Assembly: GCF_945957345.1 (NCBI RefSeq) | Contig: NZ_CAMFKW010000030.1 | Coordinates: 1 to 64,000 of the forward strand | Direction of reading: 5' to 3' | Source: an uncultured Allobosea sp. | GTDB lineage: Bacteria; Pseudomonadota; Alphaproteobacteria; Rhizobiales; Beijerinckiaceae | Length of the DNA stretch: 64,000 nt | Shown: one piece after another, positions 52,269-61,490 of the stretch | Position numbering within the stretch: position 1 is the first letter of the stretch | Layout of the letters: every line of letters begins with the position of its first letter | The notes under the pieces: model-generated | The model's input: only the letters and a program-made list of their open reading frames with translations | Databases searched by the model: none | Told to the model about the DNA's origin: nothing | Position numbers and translations under genes: made by a program

Positions 52269-53204
52269 TCAAACCGGGGAGACGGCGCCCTTGCGCTCGA
52301 CGATCAGGCCATAGGCCTGAGGCTCGCGATGCCTGGCGAAATTGAATGTGGAGGCCTTGTAGCTCTTGCCGAGGTCCATGTCGCAACGGGCGAGGACGAG
52401 TTCGTCATCCTCGGTCACGGCCTGGGCCACGACCTCGCCGGTCGGAGCGATGATGCAGGAGCCGCCGATCTGGTCGACGCCGGCCTCCAGCCCCGCCTTG
52501 GCGACGCCGACGACCCAGGTGGCGTTCTGGTAGGCACCAGCCTGCATCACGAGCTGGTTATGGAAATTGCCGAGCCGATCATGGTCCGGGGCCGGCGGAT
52601 TGTGCTTGGGCGTGTTGTAGCCGAGCACGATCAGCTCGACATCCTGCAGGCCCATCGAGCGATAGCTCTCCGGCCAACGGCGGTCGTTGCAGATCATCAT
52701 GCCGATGTTGGCGTCCATCGTCCGCCAGACCGGCCAGCCGAGCTCGCCGGTCTCGAAATAGCGCTTCTCCAGGTTTTGGAAGGGCGCGGCCGGACGGTGC
52801 TCGGGATGGCCTGGCAGATGGATCTTGCGATACTTGCCGACGATCGAGCCCGATTTGTCGACGAGGATCGCGGTGTTGAAACGGCGCTTGCGGCCCTGCT
52901 CGAAGGCGAGTTCGCAATAACCGAGATGGAAGCCCACGCCGAGGCGCTTGCTCTCCTCGAAGAGCGGCGCGGTCTCGTTCGAGGGCATGGCGCTCTCGAA
53001 CCAGCTATCGATCTCGGCCTCGTCGTCGATCCACCAATGCGGAAAGAAGGCGGTGAGTGCCGCTTCCGGATAGACGACGAGATCGGCGCCGTGGCTCTTC
53101 GCCTGCCGCATCAGTTCGATCATGCGGGCGACCGCCGAGGCCCGGCTCTCATCACGCTGGATGGGGCCGAGCTGGGCGGCGGCGACGGTGAGGATACGGG
53201 TCAC
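52269..53204 (-). CDS. N-carbamoyl-D-amino-acid hydrolase (D-carbamoylase, nitrilase superfamily)
   Basis: Nitrilase-superfamily hydrolase of 311 residues; the well-known Agrobacterium D-carbamoylase is about 304. The catalytic triad falls at the same numbers as in that enzyme: Glu47 (VVYPEAALT), Lys127 (KYRKIHLPG) and Cys172 (MMICNDRRWPE). Further shared stretches are GYNTPKHNPPAP and RFNTAILVDKSGSIVGKYRK. It hydrolyses N-carbamoyl-D-amino acids to D-amino acid, CO2 and ammonia. No hydantoinase gene of the classic type is adjacent, so its substrate must be imported or made by the cog3964 protein next door. Confidence 0.92.
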   Translation of the reverse strand: MTRILTVAAAQLGPIQRDESRASAVARMIELMRQAKSHGADLVVYPEAALTAFFPHWWIDDEAEIDSWFESAMPSNETAPLFEESKRLGVGFHLGYCELAFEQGRKRRFNTAILVDKSGSIVGKYRKIHLPGHPEHRPAAPFQNLEKRYFETGELGWPVWRTMDANIGMMICNDRRWPESYRSMGLQDVELIVLGYNTPKHNPPAPDHDRLGNFHNQLVMQAGAYQNATWVVGVAKAGLEAGVDQIGGSCIIAPTGEVVAQAVTEDDELVLARCDMDLGKSYKASTFNFARHREPQAYGLIVERKGAVSPV

Positions 53205-53315
53205 GTCATAGGCTCCGGATGAGGATCACCCTGAGGGAAGGCTTCGATGTGCTGAGCCGGCGCGTCAAGCGCCGGCAATGCGGGGCGTGGGTTGCCCTGG
53301 CTGCGGGGCAGGCTC

Positions 53316-54221
53316 TCAGAGCGTCTTGGCGAGCCTTGGGTCGAGGGAGTCGCGCAGGCCGTCGCCGAGCAGGTTCACCGCCAGCACGGTGATCGAGAGG
53401 AACACCGCCGGGAACAGGATGATGTGCGGACGAACCTGCCAGAGCGCTCTGCCCTCGGCCATGATGTTGCCCCAGGAGGGAACGGAGGGCGGCACGCCCG
53501 CGCCGATGAAGGACAGGATCGCTTCGACGATCATCGCGCTGGCGCAGATATAGGTCGCCTGCACGCTCATCGGCGCGAAGGTGTTGGGCAGGATGTGGCG
53601 CCAGATGATGCGCGGGGCGCGCGCGCCGTTGGCAACGGCTGCCTCGACATAGGGCTGCTCGCGCAGGGACAGGACGACGCCGCGCACGAGACGCGCTACG
53701 CGCGGGATCTCGGCGATGGTGATGGCGATGATGACGTTCTGGATCGAGCCGCGCGTCAGCGCCATCAGGGCGATGGCGAGCAGGATCGGCGGGATCGACA
53801 TCATGCCGTCGATGATGCGCATGATGACGCCGTCGGCCCAGCGGATGAAGCCGGCGAAGAGGCCGATCGCCAATCCGATGACCGAGGACAGCACCGCAAC
53901 GCTGAACCCGACGAGCAGCGAGACGCGGGCGCCGTAGATCACCCGCGAATAGACGTCGCGGCCGAGCATGTCTGTGCCGAACCAGTAGAGCTCGGAGGGT
54001 ACGCGGGTACGCCTGGCCGGCGAGATCGCGGTCGGATCGGTGGTCCAGAGCAGCGGTGCGAAGATGCCGATCAGCGCCATCAGGATGAGAAGCCCACCGC
54101 CAACGGCGACGGAAGGGTGCCGGCGCAGATAGCGGCGGAAGCGGGCGGCGCGGCCGAGCTCCGCCTTCACCGGCTCAGCGGCGGGGGGCGCGGTGGTCAC
54201 AGGGGTCGATTGAGCGGTCAA
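53316..54221 (-). CDS. ABC transporter permease, DppC type (carbamoyl/D-amino-acid module)
   Basis: Permease of 301 residues. The start is TTG 54221, forming TTGA with the preceding stop, because no ATG or GTG is well placed and the frame upstream is antisense to the DppB gene. Marks: FGTDMLGRDVYSRVIYGAR, the EAA loop EAAVANGARAPRIIWRHILPN, and EAILSFIGAGVPPSVPSWG. Six membrane segments follow a 30-residue cytoplasmic lead. No ATPase gene follows in the operon; the next gene downstream is the D-carbamoylase, 111 bp away. Confidence 0.92.
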   Translation of the reverse strand: MTAQSTPVTTAPPAAEPVKAELGRAARFRRYLRRHPSVAVGGGLLILMALIGIFAPLLWTTDPTAISPARRTRVPSELYWFGTDMLGRDVYSRVIYGARVSLLVGFSVAVLSSVIGLAIGLFAGFIRWADGVIMRIIDGMMSIPPILLAIALMALTRGSIQNVIIAITIAEIPRVARLVRGVVLSLREQPYVEAAVANGARAPRIIWRHILPNTFAPMSVQATYICASAMIVEAILSFIGAGVPPSVPSWGNIMAEGRALWQVRPHIILFPAVFLSITVLAVNLLGDGLRDSLDPRLAKTL

Positions 54222-55159
54222 TAGCGGATCCTCGGGTCGACGAGGGTGTAGGTCAGGTCGATCAGCAGGTTCACGAGCACGTAGACCAGGCTGAACATGA
54301 GCACGACGCCCTGGATGACGGGGTAGTCGCGGCGCAGGATCGCATCGACGGTGAGCCGGCCGAGACCAGGGATGGCGAAGACGCTCTCGGTGACGACCGC
54401 GCCGCCGATCAGCAGCGCGATGCCGATGCCAATGATGGTGACGATCGGCACCGCCGCGTTCTTGAGCGAGTGCAGGAACAGCACATCCTTCTGCGCCACG
54501 CCCTTGGCCTGGGCGGTGCGGACATAGTCCTGCTGCAGCACCTCGAGCATGGTCGCGCGGGTGATGCGGGCGATCAGCGCGATATAGACGAGGCCGAGCG
54601 TGACCGAGGGCAGGATCAGGTTCTTGAACCAGGGCCAGACGCCCTGCGCGATCGGCGTGTAGCCCTGCACCGGCAGCCAATCGAGCTTCAGCGCGAAGAA
54701 ATAGGCCAGCAGATAGCCGACGACGAAGACCGGCACCGAGAAGCCGAGCACGGCGAAGCCCATCGCCGCCTTGTCGACCCAGCTTCCGGCCTTCCAGGCG
54801 GCGACCACGCCCATCGGCACGGCGACCACGACGGCGAAGATCAGCGTCAGCACCATCAGCGAGAGCGTCGGCTCGATGCGCTGCGCGATCAGCTGCGTCA
54901 CCGGCAGGTTGGTGAAGATCGAGGTGCCGAGATCGCCCTGGATCACCCGGAACGACCATTCGGCGAAGCGCACGAGATAGGGCCGGTCCAGCCCCAGGCT
55001 GGCGCGGATGCGCTCGACATCAGCGGGCGACGCCTGGTCACCGGCGATGATGGCCGCCGGATCGCCCGGCGCGATGTAGAGCAGCGAAAAGACGAACAAA
55101 GCCACGAAAGCCATCACAGGGATGGTCGTGACGATGCGCCTGACGACAAATGCAAGCAT
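54218..55159 (-). CDS. ABC transporter permease, DppB type (carbamoyl/D-amino-acid module)
   Basis: Permease of 313 residues with six membrane segments. Marks: the N-terminal FVVRRIVTTIPVMAFVALFV, YIAPGDPA, QGDLGTSIF, the EAA loop DYVRTAQAKGVAQKDV, and ESVFAIPGLGRLTVDAIL. It is translationally coupled to the DppC gene and lies 134 bp after the binding-protein gene, with two hairpins in that gap. Confidence 0.93.
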   Translation of the reverse strand: MLAFVVRRIVTTIPVMAFVALFVFSLLYIAPGDPAAIIAGDQASPADVERIRASLGLDRPYLVRFAEWSFRVIQGDLGTSIFTNLPVTQLIAQRIEPTLSLMVLTLIFAVVVAVPMGVVAAWKAGSWVDKAAMGFAVLGFSVPVFVVGYLLAYFFALKLDWLPVQGYTPIAQGVWPWFKNLILPSVTLGLVYIALIARITRATMLEVLQQDYVRTAQAKGVAQKDVLFLHSLKNAAVPIVTIIGIGIALLIGGAVVTESVFAIPGLGRLTVDAILRRDYPVIQGVVLMFSLVYVLVNLLIDLTYTLVDPRIRY

Positions 55160-55201
55160 GGGGCCGTTCGACCTCGTTCAGAGCAGTACCAGGAGCCGCG
55201 G

Positions 55202-55285
55202 CCCGGACTTCTTCCGGGTCGCGACGAAGCGAGGCAGCGGAGCCTGAGCGGCCCCGGGAGTGCGGAGCGCCTTGCCACTCCGCAC
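55202..55285 (-). promoter_or_regulatory. Two hairpins between binding-protein and permease genes
   Basis: CCCGGA-CTTCT-TCCGGG (55202-55218) and GTGCGGAG (55260-55267) with CTCCGCAC (55278-55285) lie in the 134-bp gap. Hairpins at this place in ABC operons often shield the upstream binding-protein mRNA and lower permease expression. No U-tract is seen, so full termination is unlikely. Confidence 0.5.
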
Positions 55286-55293
55286 GGGGGCTG

Positions 55294-56889
55294 TCAGCCC
55301 TTCTTGACGTCCCAGAAGAACGGCAGCGGCCCGCTGACCACGCCGGTCACGTTCTTCCGCCAGGCCTGGTAGCCGAGATAGAAGCCGGTCGGCGCGAAGA
55401 CAACGTTCTCGACGGCCGCCTTGTTGAGCCGGCCCATCGCCGCCTTCTCCTCGGCAAGGTCCTTGGCATTGAACCAGTTGGTCACCTCGGTCTCGACCGC
55501 AGGAACGTCGGGCCAGCCGAACCAGGCCTTGTCGCCATTCGCGCGGATCGCGGTATAAGCCGCCGGATTGATGCAGTCGGCGCCGGCATGCCAGGTGTGG
55601 AACATGCTCCAGCCGCCCTGGCCGGGAGGCGTCTTCTGGGCGCGGCGGGAGCCGACCGTGCCCCAGTCGGTGGCGACGAAATCGACGTTCATGCCGATGC
55701 TCTTGAGCAGCGAGGCGGTGACGTCGCCCATCGACTTGGTCGCGGCCATATCCTGCGCGACGACGCAGACCACCGGCTCGCCCTTGTAACCGGCCTCGGC
55801 GAGGAGCTTCTTGGCCTCCGCGACATTGCGCTTCTTGAGGATGTCGCCACCCTCCTCGGTGTAGAGCGGCGTGCCCGGCGTGAAGAAGCCCGGCAGCGGC
55901 TTCCAGAGCTTGTCGTCGTCGCCGACGACGGCGCGCATGTAGTCTTCCTGGTTCAGGGCCGTCAGCACGGCCTGGCGCACCTTCACGTTGTTGAAGGGCG
56001 GGAACAGGTGGTTCATGCGGAAGGCGCCGACATTGCCCAGGGGATCGCCGATATCGACGTTAATATCCTTGTGGCCCTTCAGCACCGGCACGAGATCGGC
56101 GAGCGGGGTCTCCCACCAGTCGACCTCGCCGTTCTGGAGCGCGGCGGCGGCGGTCGCGGCGTCCGGCATGATCACCCATTCGACGCGATCGACGAGGATG
56201 TTCTTGCCGCCGGCGAGCCAGTCGGCCTTCTCGGAGCGCGGCTTGTAATCCGCGAATTTCTCGAACACCGCCTTGGCGCCGGGCACCCAGTCGTTGCGCA
56301 GGAACTTCATCGGGCCGGAGCCGATATATTCGGTGATCTGCGTGAAGGGGTCGGTCCTGGCGATGCGCTCGGGCATCACGAAGGAACAGGGCGCGTTGTT
56401 CTTGGCCAGCGCCAGCAGCATCTTCGGGAAGGGCTGCTTCAGCGACCATTTCCAGGTCAGTTCGTCGACGGGCGCAAGCTCGACCTGGATGGCCCGCAGC
56501 ATCAGGCCCATCGGATCGCGCGCCGACCAGCGCACGAGGCTGGCGACCACGTCCTTCGAGGTGACCGGCGTGCCGTCATGGAACTTGAGGCCGGAGCGCA
56601 GCTTGAAGGTCCAGTTCAGGCCGTCAGAGGAGACCTCCTCGGTCTCGACCATCTGGCGCTGCGGCTGGAACTTCGAATCGATGCCGTAAAGCGTGTCCCA
56701 GACCAGCGCCGCGGCATTGCGGACGACATATTGCGTCCCCCAGATCGGGTCGAAATTGGCGAGATTGGCCTGCGGTACGAAACGTAGCGTCTTGCTTGGA
56801 CTTTGCGCGAGGGCCGGCATCGCCAGCCCCCCGGTCGCGGCGGCCATGCCGGCGCCCGTCGCGGATTTCAGAAACGTCCTGCGATCCAT
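55294..56889 (-). CDS. ABC transporter substrate-binding protein, SBP family 5 (carbamoyl/D-amino-acid module)
   Basis: Periplasmic protein of 531 residues from ATG 56889, with GGGGAGAGCAGG upstream. The leader has a Tat pattern (DRRTFLKSATGAGMAAATGG, cleavage after ALA). Mature marks: FVPQANLANFDPIWGTQYVV, FKLRSGLKFHDGTPVTSKDV and the SGPMKFLRNDW region. It is the family 5 variant common in Rhizobiales and beta-proteobacteria for opines, dipeptides and N-modified amino acids. It is the first gene of the transport operon and follows the amidase gene by 215 bp on the same strand. Confidence 0.92.
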   Translation of the reverse strand: MDRRTFLKSATGAGMAAATGGLAMPALAQSPSKTLRFVPQANLANFDPIWGTQYVVRNAAALVWDTLYGIDSKFQPQRQMVETEEVSSDGLNWTFKLRSGLKFHDGTPVTSKDVVASLVRWSARDPMGLMLRAIQVELAPVDELTWKWSLKQPFPKMLLALAKNNAPCSFVMPERIARTDPFTQITEYIGSGPMKFLRNDWVPGAKAVFEKFADYKPRSEKADWLAGGKNILVDRVEWVIMPDAATAAAALQNGEVDWWETPLADLVPVLKGHKDINVDIGDPLGNVGAFRMNHLFPPFNNVKVRQAVLTALNQEDYMRAVVGDDDKLWKPLPGFFTPGTPLYTEEGGDILKKRNVAEAKKLLAEAGYKGEPVVCVVAQDMAATKSMGDVTASLLKSIGMNVDFVATDWGTVGSRRAQKTPPGQGGWSMFHTWHAGADCINPAAYTAIRANGDKAWFGWPDVPAVETEVTNWFNAKDLAEEKAAMGRLNKAAVENVVFAPTGFYLGYQAWRKNVTGVVSGPLPFFWDVKKG

Positions 56890-57104
56890 CCTGCTCTCCC
56901 CTGAAGCGGCGCCTCTGAGCGGGCTGCCTTGCCGCGAGTTTGGGCAGAAAAACTCCGCCTGACAACACGCCGCAGCACCCGATCGAAGCCCCCTCGCCGC
57001 CTGCACGGTTCGTGCCAGACGGAACTTCAGGGCGGGGAATGCATGGTTTCCGTCCCGGACGGGCCATTTCGGCCCGGTTCCGGGGGCAATCAAAAAATCC
57101 GCGG

Positions 57105-58517
57105 CTAAATCGGTTTGACCGGTTCATCCACACGCGCGAAGGGCCGTGCCTGTTCGAAGGCCGCTGCCGCCCGCAAGACGAGCGCATCCTTGCCGAAGGC
57201 GCCGACGATCTGGAGCCCGGCGGGCAGGCCCGCCTTCGTCAGACCGCAAGGGACCGAAACCGCCGGCTGCTCGGTGATGTTGAAGGGATAGGTGAAGGGC
57301 GTCCAGCGCGTCCAATCCTCGCCATAGGCACCATGCTCGGGCGTATCGCGCCCGACCGCGAAAGCCGGCAGCGGCAAGGTCGGCGTCAGCAGCAGATCAT
57401 ACTTCTGATGGAACTGCGCCATCCGGTAGGCCAGCGCATTGCGCTGGTTCAGGAGCGCATCGACATAGGCCGAGGCCGGGACGCGCTCGCCTTGTTCCGC
57501 CACCGCGACGAGACCGGGATCCATCTGCTTGCGCCCGGCGGCATCGATGCTCTTCAAGGCCAGCGCGGCGCCGGAGGACCAGAGCGTCATCAGGATATCA
57601 ATGGGGTCGTCGAAGCCGGGATCGACCTCCTCCACCGTGGCGCCGAGTTCGGCGAAGGCCTGCGCGGCGGCTGCCGTCAGCGCGGCGATCTCGGGATCGA
57701 CGGTGACCGAGCGGCCGAGACGCGGCGACCAGGCGACGCGCAGGCCCCTGAGGCCGCCCTTGAGCCCGTCGACATAGTCCGGCGGGCGGTCCGTCAGCGC
57801 GGTCATGTCGCGCGCATCGGGCTGGCCTATCACCTTCATGGCGAGCGCGGTATCGGTGACGGTACGCGTCAGCGGCCCGAGATGGGCGAGGAAGCCCATG
57901 ACCGAGATCGGCCAGGCCGGGACGCGGCCATAGCTCGGCTTCAGCCCGACGACGCCGGTGAAGGCGGCGGGGATTCGCACCGAGCCTGCTCCATCCGTGC
58001 CGATATGGATGCAACCGAGGTTGAGCGCCGCGCAGACAGCCGCGCCGGAGGAGGAACCGCCCGGCCCGGTGCCGGTATTCCAGGGATTGCGGGTGATGCC
58101 GGTCGCCGGCGAATCGCCGACGCCCTTCCAGCCATATTCCGGCATGGTGGTCTTGCCGAGGAAGACCGTGCCGGCCTCGCGCAACCGCGCCGAGACCGGG
58201 GAATCTTCGGGAAAGGGCGCGGTCGAGGCGATGGCCGAGCCGCGCTGCATCGACCAGCCGGCGACGCCGAGATTATCCTTGATGGTGACCGGCACGCCGT
58301 CGAGCGGGCCGATCGCCTCGCCCTTCAACCAGCGCCCCTGCGAGGCTTCGGCCATGGCCAACGTCACCGCCTCGTCGCGGACGGCGAAGGCATTCACTGC
58401 GGGCTCGAAGCGCTCAATCCGGGCGAGCGTGTCCTTCGCCACCTCGACGGGCGAGAGCTGCTTGCTGGCATAGAGCGGGCCGAGTTCGGCGGCGGAAAGC
58501 GAGGCGATCGTCGTCAT
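57105..58517 (-). CDS. Amidase-signature hydrolase
   Basis: Amidase-signature enzyme of 470 residues, the normal length. The Ser-cisSer-Lys triad is visible: Lys in VTIKDNLGVAG (about residue 80), the cis-Ser in GTGPGGSSSGAAV, and the nucleophile Ser in GTDGAGSVRIPAAFTG. GTDGAGSVR is typical. It is close in style to aspartyl/glutamyl-tRNA amidotransferase subunit A-like amidases, but no gatB or gatC is adjacent, so a catabolic amidase is more likely. The gene lies 11 bp after the M20 hydrolase gene in the same direction. Confidence 0.92.
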   Translation of the reverse strand: MTTIASLSAAELGPLYASKQLSPVEVAKDTLARIERFEPAVNAFAVRDEAVTLAMAEASQGRWLKGEAIGPLDGVPVTIKDNLGVAGWSMQRGSAIASTAPFPEDSPVSARLREAGTVFLGKTTMPEYGWKGVGDSPATGITRNPWNTGTGPGGSSSGAAVCAALNLGCIHIGTDGAGSVRIPAAFTGVVGLKPSYGRVPAWPISVMGFLAHLGPLTRTVTDTALAMKVIGQPDARDMTALTDRPPDYVDGLKGGLRGLRVAWSPRLGRSVTVDPEIAALTAAAAQAFAELGATVEEVDPGFDDPIDILMTLWSSGAALALKSIDAAGRKQMDPGLVAVAEQGERVPASAYVDALLNQRNALAYRMAQFHQKYDLLLTPTLPLPAFAVGRDTPEHGAYGEDWTRWTPFTYPFNITEQPAVSVPCGLTKAGLPAGLQIVGAFGKDALVLRAAAAFEQARPFARVDEPVKPI

Positions 58518-58528
58518 GCGGGAACCTC

Positions 58529-59758
58529 TCAGGCGTTGGCGACGCGCCAGGCGGTGGTGAGCAGGATATTCGCGCCGGCGACCATGTCGTCATCGGTGCT
58601 GAACTCGGCCGGGTTGTGCGAGAGTCCTCCGATCGAGGGGATGAACACCATCGCCGTCGGGCAGAGCCGCGCCATCATCTGGGCGTCATGGCCTGCACCG
58701 GAAATCATCCGCCGGATCGGCAAGCCGAACTCGCCGGCGCTGCGCTCGACCTCGGCGATGATCTCCTCGGCGAAAGGCGTCGCCGGGAAGCGGGCGAGGT
58801 CGCGGAAGGAAATCTCGATGCCGTCGCGCTCGGCGAGCTCGGCGCAGAAAGCGCGGACCGCAGCCTCGGCCTGGGCGAGCGGGGCATCGAGCGGATTGCG
58901 CAGGTCGAGCGTCATCACCACCGTCTCGGGCACGACATTGACGTTGCCGGGCTGGACACGGATCACGCCGCTATTGGCGAGCTGGTTGGGAATCGTCTTG
59001 GTCAATTCGTTCGCGAAGATGTTGATGCGCGCCGCGGCGAGGCCCGGGTCCTTGCGATAGGCCATCGGCGTCGTGCCGGCATGGCTGGGGCGGCCTTTGA
59101 GCGTGAGTTCCAGCCAGCAGATGCCTTGAATGCCGGTGACGGCGCCGAGCCCACCGCCCTCGTTCTCCAGGATCGGCCCCTGCTCGATATGCATCTCGAG
59201 ATAGGCATGGGCCGGCAGGAAGCCCGGCTTCTCCGCGCCCTCGTAGCCGATGCGCTTCAGTTCGGCGCCGAGGCCGAGGCCGTTGGAATCGACTTCCCGG
59301 TGCGCCGCCTCGACGCTCATGCCGCCGGCCCAGACATAGGAGCCGAGCATGTCGGGGTGGAAGCGCGCACCCTCCTCGTTGGTGAAGGCGATCACCGCCA
59401 TGTCGCGCTTCGGCGTCAGGCCGGCATCGCGCAAGGCCGCGAGAACCTCGACGCCCGCGACGACGCCGAGTGCGCCGTCGAAGCGCCCGCCGGTGCCGAC
59501 CGTGTCGATATGCGAGCCCATGATGACGGCCGGGCCGTCCTCCTGTCCCTTAAGGATACCGACGATATTGCCGATCGCATCGACGCGGGTATCGAGGCCG
59601 AGCGCCTTCATCTGGCCGACGAGCCAGTCACGCCCTTGCTTGTCCTCATCGGTCAGGGCAAGCCGGCGGCAGCCGCCTTCCGGCGTCGCACCGATCTTCG
59701 AGAGTTCTGTCAGGCGCGAGGTCAGTCTCGCGCCGTCGATCCTCAGATTGGTGCTCAT
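58529..59758 (-). CDS. M20-family hydrolase, N-carbamoyl-L-amino-acid hydrolase/allantoate-amidohydrolase-like
   Basis: Zinc-dependent M20 hydrolase of 409 residues from ATG 59758, full length for the HyuC/AllC group. Metal motifs: MGSHIDTVGTGGRFDGALG (His and bridging Asp), FTNEEGARFHPDMLGS (Glu) and MHIEQGPILE (His). The lid domain has GRPSHAGTTPM, and GAGHDAQ supplies the final His. This group removes carbamoyl or ureido groups from L-amino acids, ureidoglycolate or allantoate. It opens the minus-strand operon and faces a MATE exporter across 144 bp. Confidence 0.93.
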   Translation of the reverse strand: MSTNLRIDGARLTSRLTELSKIGATPEGGCRRLALTDEDKQGRDWLVGQMKALGLDTRVDAIGNIVGILKGQEDGPAVIMGSHIDTVGTGGRFDGALGVVAGVEVLAALRDAGLTPKRDMAVIAFTNEEGARFHPDMLGSYVWAGGMSVEAAHREVDSNGLGLGAELKRIGYEGAEKPGFLPAHAYLEMHIEQGPILENEGGGLGAVTGIQGICWLELTLKGRPSHAGTTPMAYRKDPGLAAARINIFANELTKTIPNQLANSGVIRVQPGNVNVVPETVVMTLDLRNPLDAPLAQAEAAVRAFCAELAERDGIEISFRDLARFPATPFAEEIIAEVERSAGEFGLPIRRMISGAGHDAQMMARLCPTAMVFIPSIGGLSHNPAEFSTDDDMVAGANILLTTAWRVANA

Positions 59759-59902
59759 CGGTTCAGGCCCTCCGTCGTCGGCAAGGCAAGATGCAGACCG
59801 CGGCCGCGCTTGTCGACCCGCGTCCAGCGCATCGGTTCCGGGCGGCGGAGCGCGTGGCACAGGCTGTTTCGGCGCTCCGATCGGCGGTAGAAGCGGCGCC
59901 CC

Positions 59903-61309
59903 ATGTCCGCAATCGTCGAATCCCGTCCGCATCGTCCCTGGCTCGCGGAGGCTCGCGCCATGCTGGCCCTGAGCTGGCCGATGGTGCTGACCAATGTCGC
60001 GCAGACCGCGATGACGGCGACCGACGTCATCATGATGGGCCATCTCGGCCCGGATTCGCTGGCGGCCGGCGCGCTCGGCACGAATCTCTACAATGCCGCC
60101 CTGATCTTCGGCATCGGCGCGATGGGCGCCGTCGCGCCGATGCTCGCGATCGAGCTCGGCCGCAACAAGCATGCGGTGCGCGATCTGCGCCGCACGGTCC
60201 GGCAGGGCTTCTGGGCCGCGGCGACCATGGTCGGGCCGATGTGGCTCTTCCTCTGGCAGGCCGAGTTCATCCTGAAAGCGATGGGGCAGGACCCGGCGCT
60301 GTCGAAGGCGGCGGCGTCCTATATCCACACGCTGCAATGGGGCCTCTTCCCCTTCTTCCTCTATCTGTGCCTGCGCGGCTTCGTCGCTGCGCTGCAACGG
60401 CCGCGCTGGGCCTTCATCGTCGTGCTCTTCGCGGTCGCGTTCAACGCCTTCGCCAACTGGTGCCTGATGTTCGGGCGCCTCGGCTTCCCGGCGCTCGGCC
60501 TGCCCGGTTCCGGCATGGCGACGGCCTTGTCATCGGCGCTGATGTTCCTCGGGCTCGCACTCGTCGTCTCGCTCGACCGGCGGTTCCGGCGTTACCTAGT
60601 GTTCGGCCGCTTCTGGGTGCCGGACTGGCCGCGCTACCGCGCCTTCTGGCGCATGGGCCTGCCGATCTCGCTGACGCTCTCCTTCGAATCGCTGATCTTC
60701 TACGGCGCCGCCTTCATGATGGGGCTGATCGGCTCGACCGCGCTCGCCGCCCATGCGATCGCGATCCAGATCGCCTCGCTCGCCTTCATGGTGCCGCTCG
60801 GCATCGGCCAGGCCGGGACCGTGCGGGTCGGGCGCGCCTTCGGCTCCGGCGACAAGGACGGCATCCGGCGCGCCGGCATGATGGCGCTGATCCTGGCGCT
60901 GAGCTTCATGTGCTTCACCGCACTCCTGATGGCGACCGTGCCGCATTGGCTGATCGCGCCCTTCCTCGATCGCTCGAAGCCGGGCGCGGAAGCGGTCGCT
61001 CAGATCGCGGTGATCTTCCTGTTCTATGCCGCCGTCTTCCAGATCGCGGACGGTGCGCAGGTCATCGGCTCCTCGATCCTGCGCGGCCTTGGCGATACGC
61101 GGCTGCCGATGATCCTCGCCGGCATCGGCTATTGGGGCATCGGCCTGCCGCTTTCGGCCGCCCTCGGCTTCCTGACGCCGCTTGCCGGGCGCGGCATCTG
61201 GATCGGGCTCGTGACCGGGCTCTCGGTCGTCGCCGTGATGATGCTCTGGCGCTGGCGAGCCCGCGAAAGACTAGGGCTGCTGAAATGGGGGCTGCAGGAG
61301 GCAGCCTGA
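59903..61309 (+). CDS. MATE-family efflux transporter
   Basis: Inner-membrane protein of 468 residues with twelve predicted segments in two halves, of the NorM-like MATE family. Marks: [27 protein letters not shown] in the first segment, and its counterpart [22 protein letters not shown] in the second half; both halves carry a G-x-x-x-x-x-G region. MATE proteins extrude cationic drugs or metabolites against Na+ or H+. Divergence from the carbamoyl-amino-acid operon may be chance or may give an overflow exit; nothing in the sequence decides this. Confidence 0.94.
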   Translation: MSAIVESRPHRPWLAEARAMLALSWPMVLTNVAQTAMTATDVIMMGHLGPDSLAAGALGTNLYNAALIFGIGAMGAVAPMLAIELGRNKHAVRDLRRTVRQGFWAAATMVGPMWLFLWQAEFILKAMGQDPALSKAAASYIHTLQWGLFPFFLYLCLRGFVAALQRPRWAFIVVLFAVAFNAFANWCLMFGRLGFPALGLPGSGMATALSSALMFLGLALVVSLDRRFRRYLVFGRFWVPDWPRYRAFWRMGLPISLTLSFESLIFYGAAFMMGLIGSTALAAHAIAIQIASLAFMVPLGIGQAGTVRVGRAFGSGDKDGIRRAGMMALILALSFMCFTALLMATVPHWLIAPFLDRSKPGAEAVAQIAVIFLFYAAVFQIADGAQVIGSSILRGLGDTRLPMILAGIGYWGIGLPLSAALGFLTPLAGRGIWIGLVTGLSVVAVMMLWRWRARERLGLLKWGLQEAA

Positions 61310-61325
61310 CGCGCGAGACAGCAAC

Positions 61326-61355
61326 CCACGCTGTTGCGGAACGGCAACAGCGTGG
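61326..61355 (+). terminator. 12-bp-stem hairpin after the MATE gene
   Basis: CCACGCTGTTGC (61326-61337) and GCAACAGCGTGG (61344-61355) pair perfectly around GGAACG, 17 bp after the MATE stop. There is no U-run, so it may be a factor-assisted terminator or an mRNA end stabiliser. Confidence 0.6.
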
Positions 61356-61490
61356 CACGGACACAATTTGGCCATCTCCTGTTCACCCCACGGCCATCTC
61401 GGCAACCTTGAACGGAGGTCGTCAACGGCGCATGGAACCACGGCGCCGTTCCGCCGTTCATTGTCGCCTGCAACGCCGAGTTTTCCGTCG

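Noticed and set aside
57105..58517. Amidase read as GatA of the tRNA amidotransferase
   Set aside because: The triad fits, but gatB and gatC are missing and the context is catabolic.
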